DNA from: Halobacteriales archaeon QS_4_69_225
Lineage (GTDB): Archaea > Halobacteriota > Halobacteria > Halobacteriales > Haloarculaceae
Assembly: GCA_003020965.1 (NCBI GenBank)
Contig: PXRL01000010.1
Location: forward strand, 124,001-188,000
DNA length: 64,000 nt
Direction of reading: 5' to 3'
A model generated the notes under the pieces. That model saw only the letters and a program-made list of their open reading frames with translations, did no database searches and was not told the origin of the DNA. Below are positions 7,609-15,999 of this stretch, in pieces (the stretch's first letter is position 1; every line of letters starts with the position of its first letter). Made by a program: the position numbers and the translations under genes.

Positions 7609-8430
7609 GTGAACGGCTATCTCGACCGGGCGGTAACCGTCACGCGGCGCGTCGTCGACGGCGCCCAGTCGGACCGCATCAGCTTCATGCCGGCGAGGCT
7701 CGCCTACTACGCGCTGATCTCGCTACTGCCGCTGCTGCTGTTGGCGCTGGCGGCCGCGGCGGCCCTCGGCGACCCGGGAACGGTCGGGCGGCTCGTCGAC
7801 GCGACCGCCGCCCTCGGCGACCGGGCCGGCCCGCTCGTCCGGGAGGCGCTGGCCGGCGCCGCCGGCTACGAGACGTACGGGGTGCTCGGCGGCACCCTGC
7901 TGCTGGTGACCTCTCTCTACGCCGGGGCGCTGTTGCTGCTCGTCGGCGTCGTCCTGAACGCGGTGCTGGCCGGCCGGGGCCACACCGCCCTCCCCGGCCG
8001 CGGCGCCGACACCCCGGAACCGACCGCCGTATTCGATGGAACCATGACACGGGACCGACCGGACGACCCTTCGGAGGAACAGCTGCGCGAGGAACTCGAG
8101 CGGCTCCACGAGGAGCTGGATCGCATCGAGGAGCACATCGACGACCGGACCGTCCACCGCGAGGAGATCGAAAGCGACCTCCGGCGGTACGTCCGCCGGC
8201 GTGTCCGCCGCGGGAAGGCCCGCGGCTGGGGGCCGTACCTCGTGCTGCTATACGGCACCGCGATGACCCTCGGGGCCTTCTTCTTCCTGCGGGGCGTCTG
8301 GGCGATTCTCGCGATGCTCGTCGTCTGGCTGTCGACGCTCGGGCTGTACGCCCTGATGCTCATCGTCGGGACCACGGTCACCGTCGCCGGGATTCCCGGC
8401 CGGCTGCGGGACCGCTTCGACCGTCGATGA
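7609..8430 (+). CDS. Truncated YihY-like domain fused to a coiled-coil two-helix membrane protein
   Basis: This 273-residue protein has two unlike halves. Residues 1-140 align with the start (ISFMPARLAYYALISLLPLLLL) and end (YGVLGGTLLLVTSLYAGALLLLVGVVLNAVLAG) of the preceding YihY protein, but the central helices are missing. After a hinge, residues from about M146 start a separate module: a charged coiled coil (EEQLREELERLHEELDRIEE), a basic stretch (RRYVRRRVRRGKA) and two C-terminal helices. That second half could once have been its own gene starting at the in-frame ATG 8044, with a later fusion; the coding frame is continuous now. The last codon overlaps the next start (ATGA). Confidence 0.7.
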   Translation: MNGYLDRAVTVTRRVVDGAQSDRISFMPARLAYYALISLLPLLLLALAAAAALGDPGTVGRLVDATAALGDRAGPLVREALAGAAGYETYGVLGGTLLLVTSLYAGALLLLVGVVLNAVLAGRGHTALPGRGADTPEPTAVFDGTMTRDRPDDPSEEQLREELERLHEELDRIEEHIDDRTVHREEIESDLRRYVRRRVRRGKARGWGPYLVLLYGTAMTLGAFFFLRGVWAILAMLVVWLSTLGLYALMLIVGTTVTVAGIPGRLRDRFDRR

Positions 8431-9353
8431 GCCGGGCGGTCGGCGAGTTCGCCGTCGCCGCCCGGCTCCCCGACGCCGCCGTCGTCGTCGCCGCCGTCGC
8501 GACGCAGCTGGGCGACGTCTGGTTTCTCTTCGGCCTGCTCGGGCTGCTGTACTGGTTCGGCGAGGCGCTGCCCGCGCCCGTCGCCCTCGACCGCCGGCGG
8601 GCGGCCTTCCTCGTCGCGCTCGGGCTCGGCGCCAACGCCACGACGACGACTATGAAGGAGTGGCTGCGCTACCCGCGGCCGCCCGGCGCCGACGCCGCCG
8701 CCGGCCGGGAGCTGGTGCCGGCGCTTCTCGAGACGCCCTACGCCGCCGCCGCGACCGCGACCGGCTTCGGCTTCCCCAGCGGCCACGCCCTCGGTACCGC
8801 GGCGGTCTACGGCGGGCTGGCGCTGCTCGTCGGCCGGCGTCGTGGCTACGGCGTCGCCGCCGCCGTCGTCGCCGTCGTCTCGCTCTCCCGGGTCGTCCTC
8901 GGCGTCCACTACCTCGTCGACGCCGTCGCCGGCGCCGTGGCCGGCGTCGCCCTGCTCGCCGTCCTCTACCGGCTCTGCGGCCGCGGGTCGAACCCCAGCC
9001 GGGCGCTGATGGTGGTGACGCTCGTCGCGCTCGCCGGCCCGCTCCTTGGCGAGTACGGCTTCGAGACGATGGCCTCGCTCGGCGGTGCCCTCGGCGCCCG
9101 CATCACCTGGGGTATCGTCGGCGGCGCCGTCGTCCACGAATCGACGACGACACGGGGCGGCGCGGTCGCGGCCGCCGTCGGCGCCGCCGCCGGCGTCCTC
9201 TTCGTCGTCGTCTACGCCGTCGAGCCGGCGCCGTACGTCGCCTTCCTCGCCACCGGGGTCGTCCTCGGCGGCGTCCTGTCGGCGCCGCTGGCCGGCGAGG
9301 CCGTCGCCCGACGGGTCCGCGACCGCCGGACCCGCGCCGCGGAAACGGGTTGA
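8427..9353 (+). CDS. PAP2-superfamily membrane phosphatase
   Basis: The 308-residue integral membrane protein carries the three PAP2 motifs: KEWLRYPRP (K-x6-RP), FPSGHALG (PSGH), and SRVVLGVHYLVDAVAG (SR-x5-H-x3-D). These form the active site that removes phosphate from lipid phosphates such as phosphatidate or polyprenyl diphosphate. The substrate here is unknown. The start overlaps the preceding stop (ATGA), which suggests translational coupling with the YihY-like fusion. A run of Ala/Val-rich helices follows the catalytic core. Confidence 0.88.
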   Translation: MSRAVGEFAVAARLPDAAVVVAAVATQLGDVWFLFGLLGLLYWFGEALPAPVALDRRRAAFLVALGLGANATTTTMKEWLRYPRPPGADAAAGRELVPALLETPYAAAATATGFGFPSGHALGTAAVYGGLALLVGRRRGYGVAAAVVAVVSLSRVVLGVHYLVDAVAGAVAGVALLAVLYRLCGRGSNPSRALMVVTLVALAGPLLGEYGFETMASLGGALGARITWGIVGGAVVHESTTTRGGAVAAAVGAAAGVLFVVVYAVEPAPYVAFLATGVVLGGVLSAPLAGEAVARRVRDRRTRAAETG

Positions 9354-9592
9354 CGGAATGGCGACGCGATCGGGGCTCTGTCACGGATGACGTTTCGGCC
9401 GGGAACAACGATAACCGTGGCCGTCCTCGCGGTTCGAGGCAGCCCCCGGCGACGTGCGAACGAAGTGAGCGCGTCGGCGTAGCAAGCGCCGACTGGCGAA
9501 GGACTGGAGATCCCTCGTACTGTGCGAACGGGCGGCGAGGCCGCCCGTGGGCAGATGACGAAGCCGAAGGCTCGCGGCCGAAAGCGCCCGCG
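9354..9592. other. Non-coding spacer between PAP2 and glnA
   Basis: No gene is seen. The region holds short palindromes of the same class as in the 3.8-4.3 kb array, for instance ACGGGCGGC-GAG-GCCGCCCGT at 9528-9548 and gtcggcg/cgccgac at about 9475-9495. The context gtgcgaacggg...ccgtgggcaga recurs in the spacer near 56780, which suggests another short dispersed repeat. Confidence 0.6.
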
Positions 9593-9656
9593 GGTATTTT
9601 CCCCACGTCTTTGCCGGGGATCGCCGCAGGCGACCCCCCGTGCGAAAGGTGGGGTT
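9593..9656 (-). terminator. Structured 3' element downstream of glnA
   Basis: Directly after the glnA stop the minus strand reads AAACCCCACCTTT, then a hairpin (GGGGTCGCC-TGC-GGCGATCCCC, one mismatch), then GGCAAAGACGTGGGGAAAATA. The outer arms CCCCACCTTT and AAAGACGTGGGG can pair around the inner hairpin. The same layout follows etfA at 41617-41689. It may terminate transcription or protect the mRNA 3' end. The repeated design is seen directly; the role is inferred. Confidence 0.55.
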
Positions 9657-11027
9657 TCAGTACTTCTCGAGGTAGCGGTCCAGCTCCCACTGGGAGACGT
9701 CGACGAGGTAGTCGGTGTGCTCCTCGCGTTTGGCTTCGATGAACTTCTCGGCGACGTGTTCGCCCAGGCCGCCGCGGACGACCTCGTCGTTTTCGAGGGC
9801 GTCGACGGCCTCGCCGAGGTTCTCCGGCAGCGTCTCGATGCCGTACTCCTGGCGCTTGGCCTCGTCGAACTCGTAGATGTTCTCGCGGATGGGGTCCGGC
9901 GCCTCGAGGTCGCGCTCGACGCCGTCGATGCCGGCGTTGATGAGCGCCGCGAAGGCGAGATACGGGTTACACGACGGGTCGGGGAAGCGGGCTTCGATGC
10001 GGCTGGCCGCCGGCACGCGGGCGGCGGGCTTGCGGATGAGCGCCGACCGGTTGCGGTCCGACCAGGCGACGTACACCGGTGCCTCGTACCCCGGAACGAG
10101 GCGCTTGTAGCTGTTGACCGTCGGGTCGGTGACGGCACAGATGGCCGGCGCGTGCTCGAGGATGCCGGCGAGGAACGAGTGGGCCGTGTCGCTCAGGTCG
10201 AACTCGTCGTCGCCGTCGTGGAAGGCGTTCTCGCCGTCCTCGAACAGCGACATGTGGGTGTGCATCCCCGAGCCGTTGATGCGCGGCACCGGCTTCGGCA
10301 TGAACGTCGCGTGGAGGTCGTGCTGGGCGGCGACGGCCCGGACCGTCGTCCGGAAGGTGGCGACGTTGTCGGCCGTCGACAGCGCGTCGTCGTACTCGAA
10401 GTTGATCTCGTATTGGCCCTCGGCGACCTCGTGGTGGCTGGCCTCGATCTCGAAGCCCATGTCTTCGAGGGCGAAGATGATCTCCCGGCGGACGTCGCTC
10501 GCGAGGTCCTTCGGCGCGACGTCGAAGTAGCCGCCCTGGTCGGCGAACTCGGTGGTCGCGTAGCCGTCGTCGTTCTGTTCGAACAGGAAAAACTCCGGTT
10601 CGGGAGCCATGTTCACCTCGAAGCCGTGGGCCTCGGCCCGCTCGAGGGCGTTCTTCAGCACGCGCCGCGGGTCGCCCTCGAACGGCTCGCCGGTGGAGGT
10701 GTCGATGACGTCGCAGATGAGCCGGGCGGCCCCGCTCTCGCCGTTGGTCCGCCACGGCAGCACCGCGAACGTCTCCGGGTCCGGCTTCAGCCGCATGTCC
10801 GACTCCTGGATGCGGACGAAGCCGTTGATCGAGGAGCCGTCGAAGTAGATGCCGTCGGTGAACGCCTTCTCCGCCTGCCGAGCCGGAATGGAGACGTTCT
10901 TCACCGTCCCGAGGATGTCGGTGAACTGCAGCCGGAGGAAGTCGATGTCCTGCTCTTCGATCTCTTCGATAACGTTCCGTGCCTCGAGCGAAAGGCCGCC
11001 GTCGGTGGCCGTGTTTTCGTTCGTCAT
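9657..11027 (-). CDS. glnA: Glutamine synthetase, type I
   Basis: The 456-residue enzyme makes glutamine from glutamate, ammonia and ATP. Landmarks include [10 protein letters not shown] near the N-terminus, the metal-binding PEPEFFLF, the [12 protein letters not shown] segment, [12 protein letters not shown] and the substrate-binding [12 protein letters not shown]. The adenylylation-site tyrosine segment of bacterial GSI-beta is absent, as in the archaeal GSI-alpha type. ATG at 11027 ([11 protein letters not shown]) is chosen because a TATA-like ATTTAGTAG on the minus strand lies about 30-37 nt upstream. The divergent lrp shares the promoter region. Confidence 0.97.
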   Translation of the reverse strand: MTNENTATDGGLSLEARNVIEEIEEQDIDFLRLQFTDILGTVKNVSIPARQAEKAFTDGIYFDGSSINGFVRIQESDMRLKPDPETFAVLPWRTNGESGAARLICDVIDTSTGEPFEGDPRRVLKNALERAEAHGFEVNMAPEPEFFLFEQNDDGYATTEFADQGGYFDVAPKDLASDVRREIIFALEDMGFEIEASHHEVAEGQYEINFEYDDALSTADNVATFRTTVRAVAAQHDLHATFMPKPVPRINGSGMHTHMSLFEDGENAFHDGDDEFDLSDTAHSFLAGILEHAPAICAVTDPTVNSYKRLVPGYEAPVYVAWSDRNRSALIRKPAARVPAASRIEARFPDPSCNPYLAFAALINAGIDGVERDLEAPDPIRENIYEFDEAKRQEYGIETLPENLGEAVDALENDEVVRGGLGEHVAEKFIEAKREEHTDYLVDVSQWELDRYLEKY

Positions 11028-11154
11028 CTTTCTCGACGCCGGACACGAGGAAGCCATCTACTAAATGGTTATCGATTTGCGCAAATCTACTCCCGGCTCG
11101 TGCAGAACTGTATGTTCGTAAACTTCTAATCCCCGGGGGACGTAGCCGGATGCA
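11028..11154. promoter_or_regulatory. Divergent glnA-lrp promoter region with palindrome
   Basis: The 127-bp spacer holds a TATA-like element for glnA (minus strand, about 11057-11065) and one for lrp (cttctaat, about 11123-11131). Between them lies the perfect 14-bp palindrome GATTTGCGCAAATC at 11074-11087. Its symmetry, and its position upstream of both promoters, fit an operator for a dimeric regulator. Lrp itself is the obvious candidate, by autoregulation and control of glnA; this is inference. Confidence 0.65.
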
Positions 11155-11607
11155 ATGACGTACGAAAATCTCGACCGCAAGCTGGTGAACGCCCTGCTGG
11201 ACGACGGCCGCGCGTCGCTCCGGTCGCTCGGCGAGGACCTCGACGTCTCGGTGACGACCGTCTCCAACCACATCTCCGACCTCGAGGAGCAGGGCATCAT
11301 CGAGGGGTACGTCCCCGAGGTGAACTACGGCAAACTGGGCTACGACGTCACCGCCGTCATCCAGCTGAAGGTCGAGGGCAGCGCGCTCCCGGAGATCACC
11401 GAGCGGCTCAGCGACCACACCCACATGGTGTCGGTGTACGAGGTCACCGGCGACCACGACATCTTCGCCGTCGGCACGTTCACCGACACCGACCACATGA
11501 ACGAGCAGATCAAGGAGCTGCTCACCGACCCCGAGATCAAGGAGTCCAACACCTCCGTCGTGCTGAACACCGTCACCGAACACGAGCAGTTCGACCTGGA
11601 GTACTGA
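11155..11607 (+). CDS. lrp: Lrp/AsnC-family transcription regulator
   Basis: The 150-residue protein has an N-terminal winged helix ([19 protein letters not shown] ... [11 protein letters not shown]) and a C-terminal RAM/ACT-like ligand domain ([18 protein letters not shown] ... [16 protein letters not shown]). This is the normal size and layout for Lrp proteins, which form octamers and sense amino acids. It is divergent from glnA, an arrangement known in haloarchaea, so it likely links glutamine or nitrogen status to glnA expression. The ATG has a TATA-like element about 28 nt upstream. Confidence 0.93.
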   Translation: MTYENLDRKLVNALLDDGRASLRSLGEDLDVSVTTVSNHISDLEEQGIIEGYVPEVNYGKLGYDVTAVIQLKVEGSALPEITERLSDHTHMVSVYEVTGDHDIFAVGTFTDTDHMNEQIKELLTDPEIKESNTSVVLNTVTEHEQFDLEY

Positions 11608-11696
11608 CGGCGCGGCCCCGACGACCGATTTCGTTCCGATCCCGACGTACAGGAAAACACTCGCCACGTAGATTCCACGGTACCTCATACCACACC

Positions 11697-11810
11697 GTGG
11701 CGAATCAGCTCACCGAGGAACTCGTCTCCCGGGACTCGACGGAGGAACCGGACGACGCCGAGCCGACCGAGAACCGGGATGACGAGCCCGTCGGGTCGCG
11801 GGCCGAGTGA
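11697..11810 (+). CDS. Possible small acidic ORF (37 residues)
   Basis: A GTG-started frame reads ANQLTEELVSRDSTEEPD... and ends in TGA at 11808-11810. The product is strongly acidic, as haloarchaeal proteins are, which argues mildly for coding. No clear TATA element lies at the right distance and no homologue is recognised. It sits in the 350-bp gap between lrp and the convergent peptidase gene. Chance is a real alternative. Confidence 0.25.
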   Translation: MANQLTEELVSRDSTEEPDDAEPTENRDDEPVGSRAE

Positions 11811-11864
11811 TAACTGATCCAGATTCGGGCGTGCGCCGACGCCCCGCCGGCGTCCTGTAGCGCC

Positions 11865-11927
11865 CTGCGACCGTTCCGGAACGTTCTGCGACCGTTCCGG
11901 AACGTCCTGCGACCGTTCGGGGTTCCC
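11865..11927. repeat. Three tandem 21-bp repeats
   Basis: The unit ctgcgaccgttccggaacgt plus one base occurs at 11865-11885 and 11886-11906, and in a decayed form at 11907-11927. Each intact unit contains the palindrome GTTCCGGAAC. The block lies about 30 bp beyond the stop of the minus-strand peptidase gene, in its likely 3' untranslated region. It could be a protein-binding array, a source of hairpins, or a simple slippage product. Confidence 0.75.
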
Positions 11928-11956
11928 TGCCGCCGACCGCCCAGCGACGGCGCCGT

Positions 11957-14149
11957 CTACCGGGTCCCGAGCATCGTCGTCTCGGCGCCGACGACGTAGT
12001 TCGTGTCGCCGGTGTCGGCGACCGCCTCCCAGTCGCCGTCGACGCGGGCCTCGATCGGTCCGAACCGATAGTCGCCCGAGGCCGTCGGCCCGGTCGGCGC
12101 CTCGACGGCGTACGTGAACGTCGTCTCCTGGCCGGCGGGTGCCGTGCCGAGGTCGACGTACGTCGTGTCGCCCTCCTCGCGGGTGTCGCCGGCGTCGCCG
12201 CCCTCGACGACGGTCCACGCGGACGGCACCGCGTCCCGGACGCGGACGCCGACGTCGGGCTCGACGGTGACCTCGACGCGGTTCGTCTGGCCGCCGGTGA
12301 AGAGGCTGCCGTCGTCGGACCGCCCGCCGGTCACCCCGGCGTCCGGCCCGGTCTCGACGGGGTACGGAGCGGCCGTCTCGTCGGGCTCGGCCTCGAAGGT
12401 CTCGACGACGAGCCCGGCCGCCCCGTCGCCGAGGTCGACCTCGACGGGGTACGGCGTGAGCCCGACCCGGCCTGACATCGTTCCCTGGTGGAGAACGACC
12501 GCCAGCTTCGACCCGGCCGGAATCCGGGCGTCCAGCGGCTCGATCGGCAGCGAGACCTCCAGCGTCTCGCCGGGGACGACCTCCTGTGCGCTGTCGCCGC
12601 GGTCCGGGTATCGGAGATCGAGCATCCCCCAGCCGACCCGCTCGCTTTCGCCCTCGGGGTCGACCGCCAGGACGTAGGCGGTGAGGTAGCCGCCGGGGCC
12701 CGTCGGCGTCACGGCGAGGTTCAGGTCCGGCTCGCCCGCAAAGCGGTACTCGTCGTCGAAGGCCTCCGTTTCGAAGCGCGCGCAGGTCTCACAGCCCGGC
12801 ACCTCGCCGGGGTAGAACACCGCCCCATGGCGGTCGGGGTCGACGGCGACCGTCGCCGACCCGGTCTCGTCGGTCGGCTCCCGGGACAGCGTCCCGCCGG
12901 GCTGGAGCCGCCAGGTCTCCGAGTCGGTCCGCTCCGGCGGCCAGGTGTCCTCGGCGCGCCACTCGCCCGTCGAGTCCTGGACGTAGGCGTCCGGACCGAC
13001 GTCGACGTTTTCCTTGCCCTTCAGTTCCTGCTCGTACCACCGCAGGGCGATGTCGGCCCAGTCGTTCCGGCGGGTGCCCTCGGCCCAGTCGCCGTCGTCG
13101 GGGTAGGCGTGGCCGAACTGCCCGAGCATGTACCGGGTCTCGATGTCGTCGACCGCCTCCAGCCGCTCCGCCCAGGGGTACATCTGGGAGGGGTCGACGT
13201 TCCAGTCCTGCAGCCCCTGGACGTAGAAGATGCTGCCCTCGTAGTTGTCCTCGACCAGCGGCCGGAGGTTCCGGGCGGCCCAGTAGCCCGAGGGGTCCCG
13301 CTCGCCGGTGACGCCCGCGTAGGTGGCGGCGAAGCCGCCCTGGGCGTACTCGCCGCAGGCCGCCCGGGTCGCGTAGGCGTCGACCCGGGTGCCCGTCAGC
13401 GGGCTGTCGGTCCCCAGCGAGATGGCGTAGTACAGCGCGTTGAGCACGAGCGGCCCCCGGGTCTCCGGGACGCCGTTGCGGTACATCAGGTCGTGGACGT
13501 CCGGGACGCCCGACATCGGGACGATGGTCTCCAGGTGGTCGTTGCCCATCGCCGCCACCTCGAACGGCGTCGTCCCGTCGTAGGAGCCGCCGCTCATCGC
13601 GACGTTGCCGTTGGACCACTCGGCCTCGCCGAGGTAGTCGACCGCCTGGTCGAGGTCGCGCCGCTCGGCCGGCCCGAACAGCGTCATGCAGCCGCCGGCG
13701 CCGCCGGTCCCGCGGACGGGGATCACCGCCACCGCGTAGCCGTGCGGGACGAAGTTGTACGCCAGCCGCTTGACGCCGGTACACTCCGCGATGTTGGCGT
13801 CCCGAAGGTCGTCGACGTACGGCGTCGCCCGGACGATGACGGGCGCGTCGTCGACCGCCTCCGGGTCCGGGCGGACGACCCCGATCTGGACGTTCTCGCC
13901 GTCCTGTTCGGAGTTGAGATCGACCACGTACTCCGTCGCGCTCTCGATGTCGTAGGAGCCGTCCTCGCTCACCTCCGCGTAGTTCCGTTCCGAGTCCGAG
14001 CAGGTGAACGGTACCCGGTCCCGGTAGAACCCGCCCGTCCCGTCCGCCGGCCCGGCGGCCGCCGCCGTTGACAGCGAGGGGACGAGCGCACCGGCGCCGA
14101 GTGCTCGAAGTACGCTCCGTCTCGTCGGGGAGTTTTCGTCGTCCGGCAT
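11957..14149 (-). CDS. Exported CocE/NonD-family (X-Pro dipeptidyl-peptidase-like) hydrolase
   Basis: The 730-residue protein starts with a twin-arginine signal (SPTRRSVLRALGAGALVP), so it is exported folded. The alpha/beta-hydrolase core has the nucleophile motif AMSGGSYDG (S189) and a likely acid in LQDWNVDP and base in GQFGHAYPDD. The following PepX C-terminal jelly-roll domain contains GTMSGRVGLTPYP. About 150 further residues resemble a beta-sandwich with VEVTVEPDVGVRVRDAVP and may help surface attachment. The family cleaves X-Pro peptides or esters; the substrate is unknown. A TATA-like TTTTATATT on the minus strand (about 14175-14184) supports the ATG. Confidence 0.87.
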   Translation of the reverse strand: MPDDENSPTRRSVLRALGAGALVPSLSTAAAAGPADGTGGFYRDRVPFTCSDSERNYAEVSEDGSYDIESATEYVVDLNSEQDGENVQIGVVRPDPEAVDDAPVIVRATPYVDDLRDANIAECTGVKRLAYNFVPHGYAVAVIPVRGTGGAGGCMTLFGPAERRDLDQAVDYLGEAEWSNGNVAMSGGSYDGTTPFEVAAMGNDHLETIVPMSGVPDVHDLMYRNGVPETRGPLVLNALYYAISLGTDSPLTGTRVDAYATRAACGEYAQGGFAATYAGVTGERDPSGYWAARNLRPLVEDNYEGSIFYVQGLQDWNVDPSQMYPWAERLEAVDDIETRYMLGQFGHAYPDDGDWAEGTRRNDWADIALRWYEQELKGKENVDVGPDAYVQDSTGEWRAEDTWPPERTDSETWRLQPGGTLSREPTDETGSATVAVDPDRHGAVFYPGEVPGCETCARFETEAFDDEYRFAGEPDLNLAVTPTGPGGYLTAYVLAVDPEGESERVGWGMLDLRYPDRGDSAQEVVPGETLEVSLPIEPLDARIPAGSKLAVVLHQGTMSGRVGLTPYPVEVDLGDGAAGLVVETFEAEPDETAAPYPVETGPDAGVTGGRSDDGSLFTGGQTNRVEVTVEPDVGVRVRDAVPSAWTVVEGGDAGDTREEGDTTYVDLGTAPAGQETTFTYAVEAPTGPTASGDYRFGPIEARVDGDWEAVADTGDTNYVVGAETTMLGTR

Positions 14150-14215
14150 ACGGGAATTATCCCCACGGCTGTCGAATATAAAACCACGTGAAGCGGTCCG
14201 ACCCCGATTGTGCGG

Positions 14216-14905
14216 CTACGACGGACAGAGGTCGACGAAGTTCCGCAGGATGCGGAGTCCCGTCTCGCCGGACTTCTCGGGGTGGAACTGCGTGCCGAAG
14301 ACGGTGCCCGTCTCGTCGGCGACGACCGACGGGAACCCGACGCCGTAGTCGGTCGTCGCGACGACGGCGCCGTCGTCGTCCGGCCGGGCGTAGTAGGAGT
14401 GGACGAAGTAGGCGTACTCGCCGTCCACGGAGCCGCCGCCTTCCGCCCGGGACGTCGACGTCCCGCCGTCGACGCCCTCGACGAGAGGGTGGTCGCGTTC
14501 GACGTCGAGTTCGTTCCAGCCCATGTGCGGAACGGTCCGGTCGGCGTCGAACCTGACGTTGCGGCCGGAAATCAGGTCCAGGCCCCGGGCGTCGCCCTGG
14601 CCGATGCGGTCGGTCTCCTCGCTGGAGGTGAGCAGCATCTGCATGCCGAGACAGATGCCGAACAGCGGCGTCCCCTCGGCGGCGGCGTCGACCAGCGCGT
14701 CCCGGAAGGGACCGGCGTTGTCCATGCCCTCGCTGAAGGCGCCGACGCCCGGCAGGACGATTCCGTCGGCGGCGTCGACGTCGGCGGGGTCGTCGGTGAG
14801 GGTGACGTCGGCACCGGCCCGCTCCAGCCCCCGGGTCGCGCTCCGGAGGTTCCCCAGGCCGTAGTCGACGAGGACGATCTCCGGGGTCGTCCGTCTCGCG
14901 GTCAT
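14216..14905 (-). CDS. hisH: Imidazole glycerol phosphate synthase, glutaminase subunit
   Basis: The 229-residue protein is a class-I glutamine amidotransferase that feeds ammonia to HisF in histidine synthesis. IVLVDYGLGNLRS opens the domain, GICLGMQML holds the catalytic Cys, and FGTQFHPEKSGETG holds the His and Glu. A roughly 20-residue Gly/Ser insertion (VDGGTSTSRAEGGG) interrupts the region before YAYFVHSYY. ATG at 14905 is chosen because a TATA-like GATTTGAC lies about 28 nt upstream; an upstream ATG at 14947 would lie outside the transcript. Neighbouring genes are not histidine genes. Confidence 0.95.
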   Translation of the reverse strand: MTARRTTPEIVLVDYGLGNLRSATRGLERAGADVTLTDDPADVDAADGIVLPGVGAFSEGMDNAGPFRDALVDAAAEGTPLFGICLGMQMLLTSSEETDRIGQGDARGLDLISGRNVRFDADRTVPHMGWNELDVERDHPLVEGVDGGTSTSRAEGGGSVDGEYAYFVHSYYARPDDDGAVVATTDYGVGFPSVVADETGTVFGTQFHPEKSGETGLRILRNFVDLCPS

Positions 14906-14955
14906 GTTCGAGGCTGCGTGTCGGCGCGTCAAATCGGTTTCCATCGGGGGCTCGC

Positions 14956-15999
14956 CTACCTCATCAGCGACTCCGTGAACCGACAGGGGAACCCGAAGAC
15001 GAGCTCCCTGAAACTCATCTTCTCGGTCTCCGAGCGCAGCCGCGAGCGGATCCGCTGGCTGAACAGCTCGACCGAGATGATAAGTAGGAAGATACACAGA
15101 AGCGTCGCCATCGCGTTGTCGAAGTAGGTCAGACCGAGCTGTGTCTTGACGACGGAGCCGAGCCCACCGGCGCCGAGCACGCCCAGCGACACCGCGATCC
15201 GGACGTTGATCTCGAAGATGTACAGCGTCCAGGCGATGTAGGGGGTCGTCACCTGGCTCAGCATGCCGAACGTCACCGTCTGCGGGCGGCTGGCGCCGGT
15301 CGTCTCCATGGCCTCGATGGGGCCCTCCTCGATCTCTTCGAGTTCGTCGGTGAACAGACGACCGAGGTTTCCGATGGTGTCGGTCGCGACGGCGAAGACG
15401 GCCGAGACGGGCGTGACGCCCGCCAGCGGGATGTAGATGAGGATCCACACCAGTGCCGGAATCGCCCGGATGGCGGACATGGTGCCGCGGAAGACGAAGT
15501 TCAGCGGGAACGGCAGGACCCGCTCGGAGCCGAGCACGCCGAACAGCAGCGCGAGCGGGAATCCCAGGACGGTCCCCGCGACCCCGACCGCGAGCGTGAC
15601 GCCGGCGACGCCGAACAGCGCGAAGAACCCGTCCCGAACGAGGATGGCTCCCACCTCCGAGATCAGCGCAGGCGGGTCGGCCCACAACAGGCTGATGTCG
15701 CTCGCGAACAGCAGATCCCGTTCGCCGATGAACGAGAGGTACGCCCCGAAGTCGACGAACGGGACGCCACGGTACGTCGTGAGCGGGATGAACTCCGTGA
15801 GCTTCCGGAGGAAGTACGGCGTGTTGTACTCGGTGCCGGACTGGATGAGGCCGGCGGCTTTCAGCGCCTCCCGGAACAGCAGGGCGAGGATCAGAACGAA
15901 GGATACTCCCTTCAGAACCCCGTACAGCCGGGTCCGACGGATCCGCTCGAGACGCTCTTCCGTCTCGCGTTTCTCGCCGGACGGCGTCTCGGCGCTCAT
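14956..15999 (-). CDS. phnE: Phosphonate/phosphate ABC transporter permease
   Basis: The 347-residue membrane protein has the PhnE-type permease domain: helices from about residue 140, and the coupling segment EAMETTGASRPQTVTFGMLSQVT that contacts the ATPase. An N-terminal region holds one extra helix and a long loop. The start overlaps the stop of the ATPase gene (ATGA), so the two are probably coupled. With the upstream ATPase and binding protein it forms a complete importer. No C-P lyase genes are in view, so phosphonate, phosphate or another anion could be the cargo. Confidence 0.92.
   Translation of the reverse strand: MSAETPSGEKRETEERLERIRRTRLYGVLKGVSFVLILALLFREALKAAGLIQSGTEYNTPYFLRKLTEFIPLTTYRGVPFVDFGAYLSFIGERDLLFASDISLLWADPPALISEVGAILVRDGFFALFGVAGVTLAVGVAGTVLGFPLALLFGVLGSERVLPFPLNFVFRGTMSAIRAIPALVWILIYIPLAGVTPVSAVFAVATDTIGNLGRLFTDELEEIEEGPIEAMETTGASRPQTVTFGMLSQVTTPYIAWTLYIFEINVRIAVSLGVLGAGGLGSVVKTQLGLTYFDNAMATLLCIFLLIISVELFSQRIRSRLRSETEKMSFRELVFGFPCRFTESLMR

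Noticed and set aside
6759-8426. Long plus-strand frame running through both YihY genes into the PAP2 gene
   Set aside because: Only its last 308 codons (from 8427) encode a recognisable protein; the rest is an out-of-frame reading of the YihY genes.
12488-14071. 527-codon plus-strand frame opposite the CocE-type gene
   Set aside because: Antisense shadow; the minus-strand frame has a clear signal peptide and catalytic motifs.
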